DNA from: JBCCBV01 sp039033855
GTDB lineage: Bacteria > Planctomycetota > Phycisphaerae > Phycisphaerales > Phycisphaeraceae
Assembly: GCA_039033855.1 (NCBI GenBank)
Contig: JBCCBV010000001.1
Span: forward strand, 1-64,000
Direction: 5' to 3'
Length of the DNA stretch: 64,000 nucleotides
The position numbers were made by a program, and so were the translations under genes. The notes beneath the pieces are model-generated. The model made no database searches and was not told where the DNA came from. It worked only from the letters and a program-made list of their open reading frames with translations. The first letter of the stretch is position 1; every line of letters starts with the position of its first letter. This document shows, in pieces, positions 1 through 8,965 of this stretch.

Positions 1-1088
1 AGCGCGGGAAGGTCGCTGGCGATCACGGGCAGGCCACGGACCAGGGCTTCGACCGCGGACAGGCCGAAACCTTCTTCGAGCGAAGGGATTACGAGCACGT
101 CGGCCGACGCGTAGGCCTCATGCAGCGCAGCATCGTCGGCGTCTTGCCGCCAACGGATCGGGCGGCCATCCGCGATGCGTCCTTCGAGGCGATCCACGAT
201 GCCGTCGCACCGCCAACCGGGCCGTCCGACCACGAGCAGTGCGCAACGCGACCCGTGCGACCACATCCGCTCCATGGCATCCAGCAAAGTCGTGTGACCT
301 TTGCGCGGCTCGATCGTGCCGACGATAAGCACGCGCCCGGGTGGGCCGTGCTCGCCCGACTGTCGTAACTCGGTGGCTTGATGCGCCACGGCGTCGGGCG
401 GGTCCACGCCGGGGCGCGCGACCACGATGGGTGGGCAACGCGGGTCTGTCGAGTCATGCGGCGCTGGTGACTGATCTTCCACGTGCTTGCGCAGCCGATC
501 GGCGGTGGCCTGGCTGACGCAAACAAACGCGTCGGCGTGCTGGGTGGCGCGGGACAGCCACGCTCGGAAGCGGGCGGCGGTCAACGGGTCGCAGGTTTCG
601 GGGTGGTCGAGTGCGATCAGGTCGTGCACGCCGGGAACGACGACCCCGCCGGCTTGCTTGAACCGGCGCACGGCCGGCCAGAGTTCGGGCCGCCAGTGTC
701 CGTCGAGGAGCACCAGCGCGTCACCGGGTCGGGGGTGGATTCGCGGAAGCCCACGACCGCGCCATCTTTCACGGGCCGCGTAAGCCAGGCGATTGGCTAA
801 ACCCGGATCGGCGTCGGGAACCGCCAAGCGGTCTGGTCGAAGATGGTCTGGTCCTGCCTTCGTTCTCGTGGAACCAAGGTCTTTACTTGTGTTCGTGAAT
901 GCTCCGGCCAACGGGTCAGCAACCCTGCGCCAAACTCGGCCCACGCGGGCGACGCAAACGAGGTCTACGCCGTCGATCGACCCTGCGTCGATGAACGCCT
1001 GGGCGAACCGACCGACCACCCGGCCGATTCCGCCGCGCACACCGCGCAGGCGCGTGTCGGTGATATCGAACCACAGCCGGCGGATCAC
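1..1088 (-). CDS. Glycosyltransferase family 4 (GT-B), C-terminus off the window
   Basis: Translating the minus strand from 1088 gives an open frame of about 362 codons running off the left edge. It has a typical GT4 C-domain: a VGTIEPRKGH nucleotide-sugar loop, then PSLEEGFGLSAVEAL with the E-x7-E signature near residues 335-350, followed by RGLPVIASD. The N-terminal half shows the acceptor-domain pattern GVHDLIALDHPE and ADAFVCVSQAT. It would transfer a sugar from a nucleotide donor at the cytoplasmic face of the membrane. The GTG start overlaps the TGA of the upstream gene as GTGA, so translation is probably coupled. Donor and acceptor are unknown. Confidence 0.85.
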   Translation of the reverse strand, partial: MIRRLWFDITDTRLRGVRGGIGRVVGRFAQAFIDAGSIDGVDLVCVARVGRVWRRVADPLAGAFTNTSKDLGSTRTKAGPDHLRPDRLAVPDADPGLANRLAYAARERWRGRGLPRIHPRPGDALVLLDGHWRPELWPAVRRFKQAGGVVVPGVHDLIALDHPETCDPLTAARFRAWLSRATQHADAFVCVSQATADRLRKHVEDQSPAPHDSTDPRCPPIVVARPGVDPPDAVAHQATELRQSGEHGPPGRVLIVGTIEPRKGHTTLLDAMERMWSHGSRCALLVVGRPGWRCDGIVDRLEGRIADGRPIRWRQDADDAALHEAYASADVLVIPSLEEGFGLSAVEALVRGLPVIASDLPA

Positions 1089-3226
1089 CGCCCCGCTCCG
1101 GCCGGATCGCCGTGGACGGAAGCGAAATCGCTTTGCGCCGCGCGATACCAGGACAGCGTGCGTTGGACCATGGCGGGCAGGTTGTAGCGCGCTTCGGCCA
1201 ACTGTCGTGCGGCGCGGGCCATGTCTTTGCGTTGGGCTTCGTTCTGGAGGACCGACCGCAGCGCCGAGACGAGTTCTCCGGGGGTATTCGGATCGACGAG
1301 TCTGCCCTGCTCGCCGTCGTCGAACTGCTCGGCCACGCCGCCAACGGAGCGAGCCACCACCGGAAGCCCGCAGCCGAGCGCCTCGAGCACGGCAAAGGGG
1401 AAGTTGTCGCGCACGGCCGTGTGCAGCAGCAAGTCTGCGGCGTGGTAGGCCCGCGCGAGGTCGGAGGTTTCTTCGAGTTGTCCGAGAAATCGCAGGTGGG
1501 CGGCGCCAGCGGACTCGCTTGGGCCGTCGTCGCCTAACACCAGGAGCACGTGGTGGGTGTCGGGCGTCTGAAACGCCGTCTGCTTGGCTGCGGCCCAGGC
1601 GTCGGCCAGACGCTTGTGTGGGTGCGACCGCGCGCGGTGTGCGCAGAACAACATCACGTGCGCGTTGGCGGGCAGGTCAAACTTCGCGCGGGCGGCGGCG
1701 CGTTGTTCGAGGGATGCGGGCCGGAAGACATCGAGTTCGATGCCGTAGGGGATGCGGACGGCCGAGGCGATCGCGGGTCCGAGGATCGACGCGTAGGCGG
1801 CGTCGAGCATCCATTGCGAGGGCGCGCAGACGTGCAGCCGGGATCGCGCCCAGAGCGCTTGCTTGCGTCGGCGGGCACGGGGGTAGGGGTCCGCGTTTTC
1901 CGCCGTGATCGCTCCGTCCTGCGCGTACGACCCGTAGCCGTGGAGCAGGGCCTGGTCGTGCAGGGTCAGGCAGACGGGCACGGCATGGCACAGGCGTGGC
2001 AGGTCGCGATAGTCGAACCAGTTTTCGAGGTTGTGCAGGTGAACCAAGTCGGCGGGCGGATCGACCCGCTGTTCGATCTTGCGGGTGCCGGGATGTCCCA
2101 AGTCGAGCGGGCGCTGCGCAAGCCACCCGGGGCGGCCTGCGGTGCGCCAGAGCTTGCCCAGGCGCGGGCGGCCTTGCGATGCGGCGCGGCGCGACTGGCT
2201 CTCGCACCAGGCTGTCCACGGGTTCCGATCGGCTGCGGGGTCCAGCGCGTGCGTTGCGGGCGTGGACGGGTCCATCTGGCGATCGACGATGAGCCTGCTG
2301 TCGGTCCCTTCGGCGAGCAAGCCCTTGTGCAGCGCGAGCGCCGCGCGTTCGGCGCCGGCCGCTCGGTCGGCATAGCTGACCATCACGACACGGCCGACCG
2401 GCCGAGGTTGTGAGGGCGTTTGCCGGTGAACGGCTTGGGTTTTCATGGCGGCGCGGGCCAGGCGCAGGTTCTCGGCCATGTGTTCGATAGACAGCGACCC
2501 CACCACCGCGGCGGTCACGCCCGGCTGCTGCATTAACCATGGGATGGCTTGCTCGGCCGAGAGCCTGCCCGACCCCAATCCCTTCTTGACCAGCACACCC
2601 ACGCCGTGTTCGGCGGCCTCGGCGGCGACGGGCAAATGACTCGTGTCGTCCGGGCTGAGCGGGATCATGAGCACGTCGGCCCAAGCGAGTGCTTGCCGTG
2701 CGCCCCCGACCGTTTTGCCGGACAGGCCGATCTGCTTGACCCAGCCGCGCTGCCGGGCTTCTTGCAGCGCCTCGACGCAGGCGCCTTCATTTTGAATGGC
2801 CTGGTCGTTGCCGTCGGAGTGGATGAGCACCAGGTCGATCACATCGGAGCGCAGGCGCTTGCGCGAGGTGTCGAGGCTGGACAGCACGCCGTCGTAAGAA
2901 AAGTCGAACGCGGAACAGCCGTCTTCGAACCGTTCGCCGACCTTGGTGGAAAGCACGAAGTCGTCGCGGCGGTGGGCGATGGCGGCGCCGATGCGCTGCT
3001 CGCTCAGCCCGTAGGCCGGGGCGGTGTCGATGAGGTTCACGCCGACGTCGAGCAGCCCGTTCAGGAGTTGACTTGCTTGGGCTTCGGTGGGCAGTTCGAA
3101 GGGCGAAAGCTTAAGGCCCTGGTTCCGGCCGATCTTGACGGCCCCGTAGGCGATGGGCGCAACGGGCGGCCCCTCGCGGCCGAGCGGTCTGCGGCGCGTG
3201 TCGCTCGTGAGGTCGGCCGTCGTCAC
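1085..3226 (-). CDS. Aldo/keto reductase fused to a GT4-type glycosyltransferase
   Basis: A single 713-residue frame. Residues about 20-270 are an aldo/keto reductase with all four catalytic residues visible: Asp67 and Tyr72 in IDTAPAYG, Lys95 in LSTKVG and His136 in LVLIHSDG. From about residue 280 a GT-B glycosyltransferase begins with GRVVMVSYADRAAGAER and ends with NFPFAVLEALGCGLP, SVGGVAEQ and GRLVDP. No stop separates the two. I chose the GTG at 3226 because it overlaps the TGA of the upstream oxidoreductase as GTGA; the frame stays open upstream but that part reads as antisense-like sequence. The reductase may act on the sugar that the transferase uses, which is inference. Confidence 0.85.
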   Translation of the reverse strand: MTTADLTSDTRRRPLGREGPPVAPIAYGAVKIGRNQGLKLSPFELPTEAQASQLLNGLLDVGVNLIDTAPAYGLSEQRIGAAIAHRRDDFVLSTKVGERFEDGCSAFDFSYDGVLSSLDTSRKRLRSDVIDLVLIHSDGNDQAIQNEGACVEALQEARQRGWVKQIGLSGKTVGGARQALAWADVLMIPLSPDDTSHLPVAAEAAEHGVGVLVKKGLGSGRLSAEQAIPWLMQQPGVTAAVVGSLSIEHMAENLRLARAAMKTQAVHRQTPSQPRPVGRVVMVSYADRAAGAERAALALHKGLLAEGTDSRLIVDRQMDPSTPATHALDPAADRNPWTAWCESQSRRAASQGRPRLGKLWRTAGRPGWLAQRPLDLGHPGTRKIEQRVDPPADLVHLHNLENWFDYRDLPRLCHAVPVCLTLHDQALLHGYGSYAQDGAITAENADPYPRARRRKQALWARSRLHVCAPSQWMLDAAYASILGPAIASAVRIPYGIELDVFRPASLEQRAAARAKFDLPANAHVMLFCAHRARSHPHKRLADAWAAAKQTAFQTPDTHHVLLVLGDDGPSESAGAAHLRFLGQLEETSDLARAYHAADLLLHTAVRDNFPFAVLEALGCGLPVVARSVGGVAEQFDDGEQGRLVDPNTPGELVSALRSVLQNEAQRKDMARAARQLAEARYNLPAMVQRTLSWYRAAQSDFASVHGDPAGAGR

Positions 3227-4518
3227 GAAGCGCCGACCGCTTGGAGTTCGGCCGACGGCGTCCAGGACCGATCGACTTCCCACGGCGGCAAGGCCACGTC
3301 GACCCCGGGCCAGCCGTGTAGGGCTTCGGTGTGTATCGATCCGTCGAGTGAATCGCCCGAACCCGGGGCGGGCCGAGCTTCGGCGCTCACTTCGGCCAGC
3401 ACAAGGTCCGCCAAGCGCGGCACGAGCGCCAGCTTGGTGGGCCAGGCGGTCAGCACCCGGGCGTCTTTGGCGAGGTAGGCGTCGTCTGGCCGGAGCCCGC
3501 CATGCGTGGACACTTCGGCTTTGTCCAGGCGGTAGGTGGACCACTCGGCGTCGTCGGCGTCGAACCCGCCGAGCGAAGCACGGACTTCGGTCAGCGCCAG
3601 ACGGAGCAGCGCTTCGGGCGCAAGGTTTACGCCGTCTTCGGACACCTGCCCGCCGACCTGCCAGACGGTGCGGCCCTGGGCGTCGGTGTCGGACGTGATG
3701 GTGACGCGGGTCACCCGGCCGTCGACACAGTGCCCGTTGAGGACGGGCAACGAACGTCCGCGTACCAGGATCATGTGCACCGGCCGACGCTGCATGCGGG
3801 GCTTGGGCAACCCGATTTCCGTGCGCAGCAACTCAGCGCCGACGCCCGCCGTCACCACGATCCAGCGCGGGGCGAGCACGGCCTGCCGGCCTTGGGGGCA
3901 TCGGACTTCGACCTGAGGGGCATGCTCCGAATCCGTGGGGGGTGCGACCACACGCACGCCGTCTTCTTCGACTACACGAAGGATCCGATCGGCGTGAGGC
4001 CTGGCCAGCGCAGCAAGGAATCGCGCGGGGCTCCAGACCTGTTCGTCCAGGCGGAAGACCTCGCCTTGCAGTTGCGACAGCGCGTCCGGCCAGTCGGCGC
4101 GGTCGATGCGCACGGGCGCCACGCGCAGGCCGGCCCGGGCGCCAACCATGCCGACGCGCGACTTGAGCGACGCCGTCCGCCAGAGGTGGCAGTGCGGGGC
4201 CCGGACCACGTCGCCGGCCGAAAGATCGGGCTCGGCGGAGCCCTCGGCGGAGGCGCGCCAGCGCTCGGGCATGTCGCGGATGGCCTTGGCCGACGGCGTG
4301 AGGGCGCCTTTGAGGGTGTACTTGAGACCGCCGTGGATGATGCCCTGCGAGCCGATGGTCTGGCCGGTCCCCAGCGCGCTGCGCTCGGCGAGCAGGCAGT
4401 CGAAACCGGCTCGGCGGAGCGTGTCGAGCGTCCACAGGCCGGCAGAACCGCCGCCCAGGATCAGCACGTCCAGCGGGGTCGGCGGGGTACGGGTTGTTCC
4501 GGATGCGGGCGTGTTCAT
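3223..4518 (-). CDS. FAD-dependent oxidoreductase (DAO / glycine-oxidase-like)
   Basis: 431 residues with an N-terminal dinucleotide-binding fold: LDVLILGGGSAGLWTLD near residues 15-31, then an acidic strand end in CLLAERSALG. QTIGSQGIIHGG resembles the FAD-contacting segment of DAO-family flavoproteins. The substrate is not evident; in this setting it may oxidise an amine or hydroxy group on a sugar or amino-acid precursor. I start it at the ATG at 4518; a GTG at 4590 in frame would add 24 residues without domain content. It heads a minus-strand set with the reductase-transferase fusion and GT4, coupled by GTGA overlaps. Confidence 0.8.
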   Translation of the reverse strand: MNTPASGTTRTPPTPLDVLILGGGSAGLWTLDTLRRAGFDCLLAERSALGTGQTIGSQGIIHGGLKYTLKGALTPSAKAIRDMPERWRASAEGSAEPDLSAGDVVRAPHCHLWRTASLKSRVGMVGARAGLRVAPVRIDRADWPDALSQLQGEVFRLDEQVWSPARFLAALARPHADRILRVVEEDGVRVVAPPTDSEHAPQVEVRCPQGRQAVLAPRWIVVTAGVGAELLRTEIGLPKPRMQRRPVHMILVRGRSLPVLNGHCVDGRVTRVTITSDTDAQGRTVWQVGGQVSEDGVNLAPEALLRLALTEVRASLGGFDADDAEWSTYRLDKAEVSTHGGLRPDDAYLAKDARVLTAWPTKLALVPRLADLVLAEVSAEARPAPGSGDSLDGSIHTEALHGWPGVDVALPPWEVDRSWTPSAELQAVGAS

Positions 4519-4578
4519 CGGGATCCGACGGGCCGGAGCGGTGTGCAGGAGGTGCATCATGACGGCCTCGCGTGGCCC

Positions 4579-4606
4579 TTGCACCCCCACCGGTCGGCGT
4601 TAGCAT
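4579..4606 (+). promoter_or_regulatory. Weak candidate promoter in the divergent 4519-4692 gap
   Basis: The 174-base gap between the divergent oxidoreductase and kinase-nucleotidylyltransferase genes must hold promoters for both. The best plus-strand match I see is TTGCAC, 16 bases, TAGCAT. It matches the consensus in only 3 and 4 of 6 positions, so it is a weak call. Confidence 0.22.
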
Positions 4607-4692
4607 GCCGGCCGTGTGCGTTGGCTCTTTGAGGCCTGCCGGCGACGGCCCGAGCACGCACCGCCCCCCCTTGCCCACCACGGCTTTCCCGC

Positions 4693-6219
4693 ATGACCGC
4701 CACCGCAGCGCACGTGTTGTCGATTGATGACCTGGCCGAAGAAACCGCACGCCTGCGGGCGGACGGCCGTCGCGTGGTGCACTGCCACGGCGTGTTCGAC
4801 CTGCTGCACGTCGGCCACCTGCGCTACTTCGAGCAGGCCCGCGCAATGGGCGACGCTCTGGTGGTGACCGTTACGCCCGACCGGTTCGTCAACAAGGGCC
4901 CGGGGCGGCCGGCGTTCCCCGAAGCGCTGCGAGCCGAGCACGTGGCGGCGCTCAAGTGCGTGGACTTCGCCGCGGTCAACCGGTGGCCCCGGGCCACCGA
5001 AGCCATCGAGCGCGTCAAGCCCGACCTGTACGTGAAAGGCTCGGAATACAAAGACGATCAGGACGTCACCGGCGCCATCGCCGAAGAACGCGCCGCGGTC
5101 GAGGCGGCAGGTGGAGAGTTGGCGTTCACCGACGACATCGTCTTTAGCAGCTCCAACCTGCTCAACCGGTTCTTCCCGCAGCTGCCGGACCGGACGCGGC
5201 GGTACCTGAAGGGATTCTCCGAAAAGTTCGGCATCGACGCGATCGAAGACTGCTTCGAGAAGATGGCCACCCTCAACTGCCTGGTCATCGGCGAGACCAT
5301 TGTCGACGAGTACCAATACGGCACGGCCATCGGCAAGAGCAGCAAAGAACCCACGCTGGTCGTGAAGTGCGAGAAGCTCGAGCGGTTCGCCGGTGGCGTG
5401 CTGGCGGTGGCCAACAACGCCGCGGCGGCGGTGGGCTCGGTCGACGTGGTCACCCAGCTCGGCGAGCACAACCGGCACGAAGACTTTCTGCACGGCAAGC
5501 TGGCGGAGAAAGTCCGCCCCGACTTCCTGACCCGGCCCGGGGCGCCGACCATTGTCAAACGCCGGCTGGTCGACAGCTACTTCTTCACCAAGCTGATCGA
5601 GATGTACGAGATCGACGACAGCCCGCCCAAGCCTGCGGACACGCGGGCGCTCATTGAATCGGTCGAAGCGAAAATCGAGGCCGCCGACCTGGTGCTGGTG
5701 GTCGACTTCGGCCACGGGATGATTGCGCCGGAGCTGATCTCGGTGCTCACCCAGCGGGCGAAGTTTTTGGCGGTGAACACGCAGGCCAACGCCGGCAACT
5801 TCGGCTATCACACGCTGGGCAAGTACCCGCGAGCAGACCTGGCCTGCGTGGCCGAGGGCGAGATGCGACTCGAGGCCCGCGACCCTTCGCCCCCGATCCG
5901 CGAGGTGATGGACCGCGTCCGCCGGCGCATCGACTGCGCGACGCTCGTGACGACCCGGGGCAAGCACGGCAGCCTTTGCTGGGACCGCGACCTGGGCTTC
6001 GTGGAGACGCCGGCCGTGGCGGCCAAGGTGGTCGATCGGGTTGGGGCGGGGGACACGTTCTTGTCGCTGATGGCGCCGGCGTTGGCGGCCGGGGCGCCGG
6101 TGGAGGTGGCCGCGTTCATCGGCGCCGTGGCCGGAGCCGAGGCCGTGGCGACCGTGGGCCACCGCCGGTATCTTGACCGGGGCGCACTGCTGCGGCACGT
6201 GCACGGCCTGCTTAAGTAA
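4693..6219 (+). CDS. Bifunctional nucleotidylyltransferase / PfkB sugar kinase (HldE-like, domains in reverse order)
   Basis: 508 residues. The N-terminal domain is a cytidylyltransferase-type nucleotidylyltransferase with GVFDLLHVGH at residues 33-42, holding the HxGH signature, and VKGSEYKDD further on. The C-terminal half from about residue 190 is a PfkB/ribokinase-type kinase with FAGGVLAVANN and the catalytic VDRVGAGDTF at 447-456. HldE makes ADP-heptose with the same two activities, but has its kinase first. It would phosphorylate a sugar phosphate at C1 and then activate it with a nucleotide. It opens the long plus-strand operon and is followed by a GmhA-like isomerase, which fits a heptose or related pathway. 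The nucleotide used is not determined. Confidence 0.88.
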   Translation: MTATAAHVLSIDDLAEETARLRADGRRVVHCHGVFDLLHVGHLRYFEQARAMGDALVVTVTPDRFVNKGPGRPAFPEALRAEHVAALKCVDFAAVNRWPRATEAIERVKPDLYVKGSEYKDDQDVTGAIAEERAAVEAAGGELAFTDDIVFSSSNLLNRFFPQLPDRTRRYLKGFSEKFGIDAIEDCFEKMATLNCLVIGETIVDEYQYGTAIGKSSKEPTLVVKCEKLERFAGGVLAVANNAAAAVGSVDVVTQLGEHNRHEDFLHGKLAEKVRPDFLTRPGAPTIVKRRLVDSYFFTKLIEMYEIDDSPPKPADTRALIESVEAKIEAADLVLVVDFGHGMIAPELISVLTQRAKFLAVNTQANAGNFGYHTLGKYPRADLACVAEGEMRLEARDPSPPIREVMDRVRRRIDCATLVTTRGKHGSLCWDRDLGFVETPAVAAKVVDRVGAGDTFLSLMAPALAAGAPVEVAAFIGAVAGAEAVATVGHRRYLDRGALLRHVHGLLK

Positions 6220-6265
6220 CCCGCCCTGCAAGCCGGGTTTCGCCCGTTACCACACGTATTGCCCC

Positions 6266-6964
6266 ATGGACGGACCCCGCATGATGCCCGCCACGGCTTT
6301 CTTCGACCGCCTCTGCCGGCTGCTGCAGCAGACCCGGGTCACCGATCGCGCCGGGGCGGAGCTGGGGCTGGACGACGCCGCCGAGCAGGCGGTGAATCGG
6401 CTGCTGGCGGTGCGCGACGCAGGCCGGACCGTCATCGGCGTGGGCAACGGCGGAAGCCACTCGATCGTGGCTCACCTGGAAATGGACCTGTGCAACCGCG
6501 CGGGCATCCCGGCGCTCACCTTCAACCACCCGGCGATCCTGACCGCGCTGGCGAACGACCACGGCTACGACTGCGCCTTCGCCCGGCTGATCCGACTCAA
6601 AGCGCGCCCGGGCGACTGCCTGGTGGCCGTAAGCAGTTCCGGCCAATCCGAGAACATCCTTCAGGCGGTCCGCGCCGCGCAAGACGCCGGGGCGTCGGTC
6701 TTGACCTTCTCGGGGTTCGAGCCGGACAACCCGCTGCGGGCGCGGGGCGACCTGAACTTCTACGTGCCCGCGTCGGAATATGGCGAGGTCGAAGTCGCCC
6801 ACCAGGCCGTCATCCATTACCTGAGCGACTGCGCCGTGCACCGTGCCGAAACGCCGGCCGCTTCCGAACCTGCGCCACAGTCCTCGCCCGCGCTCGACCC
6901 GGTCATCTTGGCCAAAACGCCCCGGACGCCGCAGACGCCCCAGCCGCTGTCGACCCGGGTCTGA
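6266..6964 (+). CDS. GmhA-like sedoheptulose-7-phosphate isomerase (SIS domain)
   Basis: 232 residues. The SIS domain has GVGNGGSHS, then AILTALANDHGYDCAFAR and SSSGQSENILQAVRAA, which match the order of elements in phosphoheptose isomerase. A glutamate in VAHLEMDL and a histidine in VAHQAVIHYLSD sit where GmhA has its catalytic residues. GmhA converts sedoheptulose 7-phosphate to D-glycero-D-manno-heptose 7-phosphate. The C-terminal 45 or so residues are Pro/Ala-rich and outside the fold. I start at the ATG at 6266; ATGs at 6281 and 6284 are alternatives. It lies between the kinase-nucleotidylyltransferase and an SDR in one operon. Confidence 0.82.
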   Translation: MDGPRMMPATAFFDRLCRLLQQTRVTDRAGAELGLDDAAEQAVNRLLAVRDAGRTVIGVGNGGSHSIVAHLEMDLCNRAGIPALTFNHPAILTALANDHGYDCAFARLIRLKARPGDCLVAVSSSGQSENILQAVRAAQDAGASVLTFSGFEPDNPLRARGDLNFYVPASEYGEVEVAHQAVIHYLSDCAVHRAETPAASEPAPQSSPALDPVILAKTPRTPQTPQPLSTRV

Positions 6965-6993
6965 TTCTTCTCTATTTACGCAGAGCCCACCGC

Positions 6994-8019
6994 ATGCCCA
7001 TCGACCCGCCCAGCCTGATCGCGATCACCGGAGGCGCCGGCTACGTCGGCTCGCGCCTGGTCCCCCGCCTGCTCGACGCCGGGTACCGCGTGCGGGTGCT
7101 CGACCTGTGCTGGTTCGGCGAGCCCGAGGCCGTGTACCCCGAGCATCACGGCCACGCAGGGCTCGAACTGCTGCGAGCCGACCTGCGCGACCCCGCGGCG
7201 GTGCAGAGCCTGGTCGCCGGGGCCGACGCGGTCATCCACCTGGCCTGCGTGAGCAACGATCCTTCGTTCGAGCTCGACCCCGACCTTGGCAAGAGCATCA
7301 ACCGCGACGCGTTCGAGCCGCTGGTTGACGCCGCTCAGGCCGCTGGCGTCAAGCGTTTTGTCTACGCCTCCAGTTCCAGCGTGTACGGCGTGTCCGACCA
7401 GCCCGACGTGACCGAAGACCACGTGCTGGCCCCACTCACCGACTACAGCAAGTTCAAGGCCGAATGCGAGCCGGTGCTGCTGGATCGCGCTTCGAGCGAC
7501 TTCGTGCCAGTCGTCGTCCGCCCGGCCACGGTGTGCGGCTACGGGCCGCGGCAACGCCTGGACGTGATCGTCAACATCCTGACCAACCACGCGTATCACA
7601 ACCGCAAGGTCAAGGTGTTTGGCGGCGATCAGCTCCGGCCGAACATCCACATCGAAGACATGTGCCGTTGTTACGAGGCGATCCTTGCGGCCGACGACGC
7701 CACGGTGGCCGGCAAGGTCTGGAACGCCGGCTACCACAACCACTCGGTGGCCGACCTGGCCGAAGCGGTGCGCATGACGGTGCTGGCCGAGACGCCGGAC
7801 GCCGGGCCGATCGACGTCGAAACCACACCGACCGACGACCCCCGCAGCTATCACATCAACTCCGAAAAGATCCGCGAGGAACTCGGGTTCGAGGCCCAGC
7901 ACACGATCGAAGACGCCGTGCGCGACCTGGTGCGGGCCTTCGCGTCCGGCAAGCTGCCCGACTCGCTCAGCGAACCGCGCTACTTCAACGTTCAGGTGAT
8001 GCAGGCACAGCCGGCGTAA
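6994..8019 (+). CDS. NAD-dependent epimerase/dehydratase (extended SDR)
   Basis: 341 residues. The Rossmann motif ITGGAGYVGS is at residues about 10-19, followed by an acceptor aspartate in VRVLDLCW. The active site has ASSSSVYG and a Tyr-Lys pair written as YSKFK, so Tyr-x3-Lys is replaced by the compressed spacing seen in some sugar SDRs. RPATVCGYGPR and FGGDQLRPNIHIEDM match nucleotide-sugar enzymes. It probably epimerises or dehydrates the activated sugar made by the upstream genes. In an ADP-heptose-like pathway this would be the HldD position, but the sequence does not prove that reaction. Confidence 0.82.
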   Translation: MPIDPPSLIAITGGAGYVGSRLVPRLLDAGYRVRVLDLCWFGEPEAVYPEHHGHAGLELLRADLRDPAAVQSLVAGADAVIHLACVSNDPSFELDPDLGKSINRDAFEPLVDAAQAAGVKRFVYASSSSVYGVSDQPDVTEDHVLAPLTDYSKFKAECEPVLLDRASSDFVPVVVRPATVCGYGPRQRLDVIVNILTNHAYHNRKVKVFGGDQLRPNIHIEDMCRCYEAILAADDATVAGKVWNAGYHNHSVADLAEAVRMTVLAETPDAGPIDVETTPTDDPRSYHINSEKIREELGFEAQHTIEDAVRDLVRAFASGKLPDSLSEPRYFNVQVMQAQPA

Positions 8020-8025
8020 ACCACT

Positions 8026-8925
8026 ATGAGCGCTACCGCCGACCTGCCTTATCGCTTGACCGACCCGGACCAGCTTCGGGCCAAGGCCGACCGCCTGCGG
8101 GCGAAGGTCGTCGCCCTCTCGCACACCGCGGGGACGCCGCATTTAGCCTCGGCCCTGTCGTGCATGGACCTGCTGACCACGGCGTACTACACGGCCGTGC
8201 GCTTCGACCCGGCCCACCCGGACGACCCGGCGCGCGACCGCCTGATCTTCAGCAAGGGCCACGCCATCCCGGCGTTGTACGCGGTGCTGCACGACATCGG
8301 CGTGATCTCCGACGAACTCTTGGCCGACTACAACCGCGACGGCGCCGTGCTCGCCGAGCAACCCGCGCCGTTCTGCGCCCCTGGCGTCGAGGTGGCCACC
8401 GGGTCGCTGGGCCACGGCCTGCCCATCGGCATCGGCATGGCGTTGGCCGGCCGGCTCCGCGGCGACGACCGCCGGGTGTTCGTGCTGATGTCCGACGGCG
8501 AGTGCAACGAGGGCTCGGTGTGGGAGGCCGCGATGTTCGCCCCGGCCCAGAAGCTCGACCGCCTGGTGGTGTTGATCGACTTCAACAAGTGGCAGGCCAC
8601 CGGCCGCAGCCGGGAGGTCATGGCCATCGACCCGTTGGTCGACAAGTGGCGGGCGTTCGGCTGGTCGGCTCACGAGGTGGACGGCCACGACCACGCGGCC
8701 ATCGCTGGCATCCTCGAGAACTTCCCCGACGGCTCGGGCCGTCCGCTCGCCATCATCGGCCATACGGTCAAGGGCAAGGGCGTGTCTTTTATGGAAGACG
8801 ACAACAACTGGCACTACAAGGTGCCCGACCGCGACGCGTTCCTGGCGGCCTGGTCCGAGCTCGGCCAGCCGGAAGACGAGGCGCTGGCCCTGCTCGACGC
8901 CGCAATGCCGGCCGGGGCGCACTAA
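8026..8925 (+). CDS. Transketolase, N-terminal (thiamine diphosphate-binding) subunit
   Basis: 299 residues covering only the pyrophosphate-binding half of transketolase. SKGHAIPALYAVL, the GSLGHGLPIGIGMAL helix and the ThDP/metal signature SDGECNEG at 156-163 with the later FNKWQ asparagine are all present. It must pair with the next gene, which supplies the pyrimidine half. Together they would transfer a two-carbon ketol unit between sugar phosphates. In this operon the likely roles are supplying sedoheptulose 7-phosphate or building an unusual ketose. A gap of 40 bases separates the two subunits, and the ATG lies 7 bases after the SDR stop. Confidence 0.9.
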   Translation: MSATADLPYRLTDPDQLRAKADRLRAKVVALSHTAGTPHLASALSCMDLLTTAYYTAVRFDPAHPDDPARDRLIFSKGHAIPALYAVLHDIGVISDELLADYNRDGAVLAEQPAPFCAPGVEVATGSLGHGLPIGIGMALAGRLRGDDRRVFVLMSDGECNEGSVWEAAMFAPAQKLDRLVVLIDFNKWQATGRSREVMAIDPLVDKWRAFGWSAHEVDGHDHAAIAGILENFPDGSGRPLAIIGHTVKGKGVSFMEDDNNWHYKVPDRDAFLAAWSELGQPEDEALALLDAAMPAGAH

Positions 8926-8965
8926 CGCCGGATAGCCGCCGCTAGCCACCGAAACGACCCCACGC

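Noticed and set aside
3227..3544. N-terminal extension of the AKR-glycosyltransferase frame
   Set aside because: This part overlaps the oxidoreductase in antisense-like style, and the GTG at 3226 gives a GTGA overlap with that gene.
4600..6231. Long minus-strand frame opposite the kinase-nucleotidylyltransferase gene
   Set aside because: Antisense to a clear gene; no family motifs and the composition typical of shadow frames in high-GC DNA.
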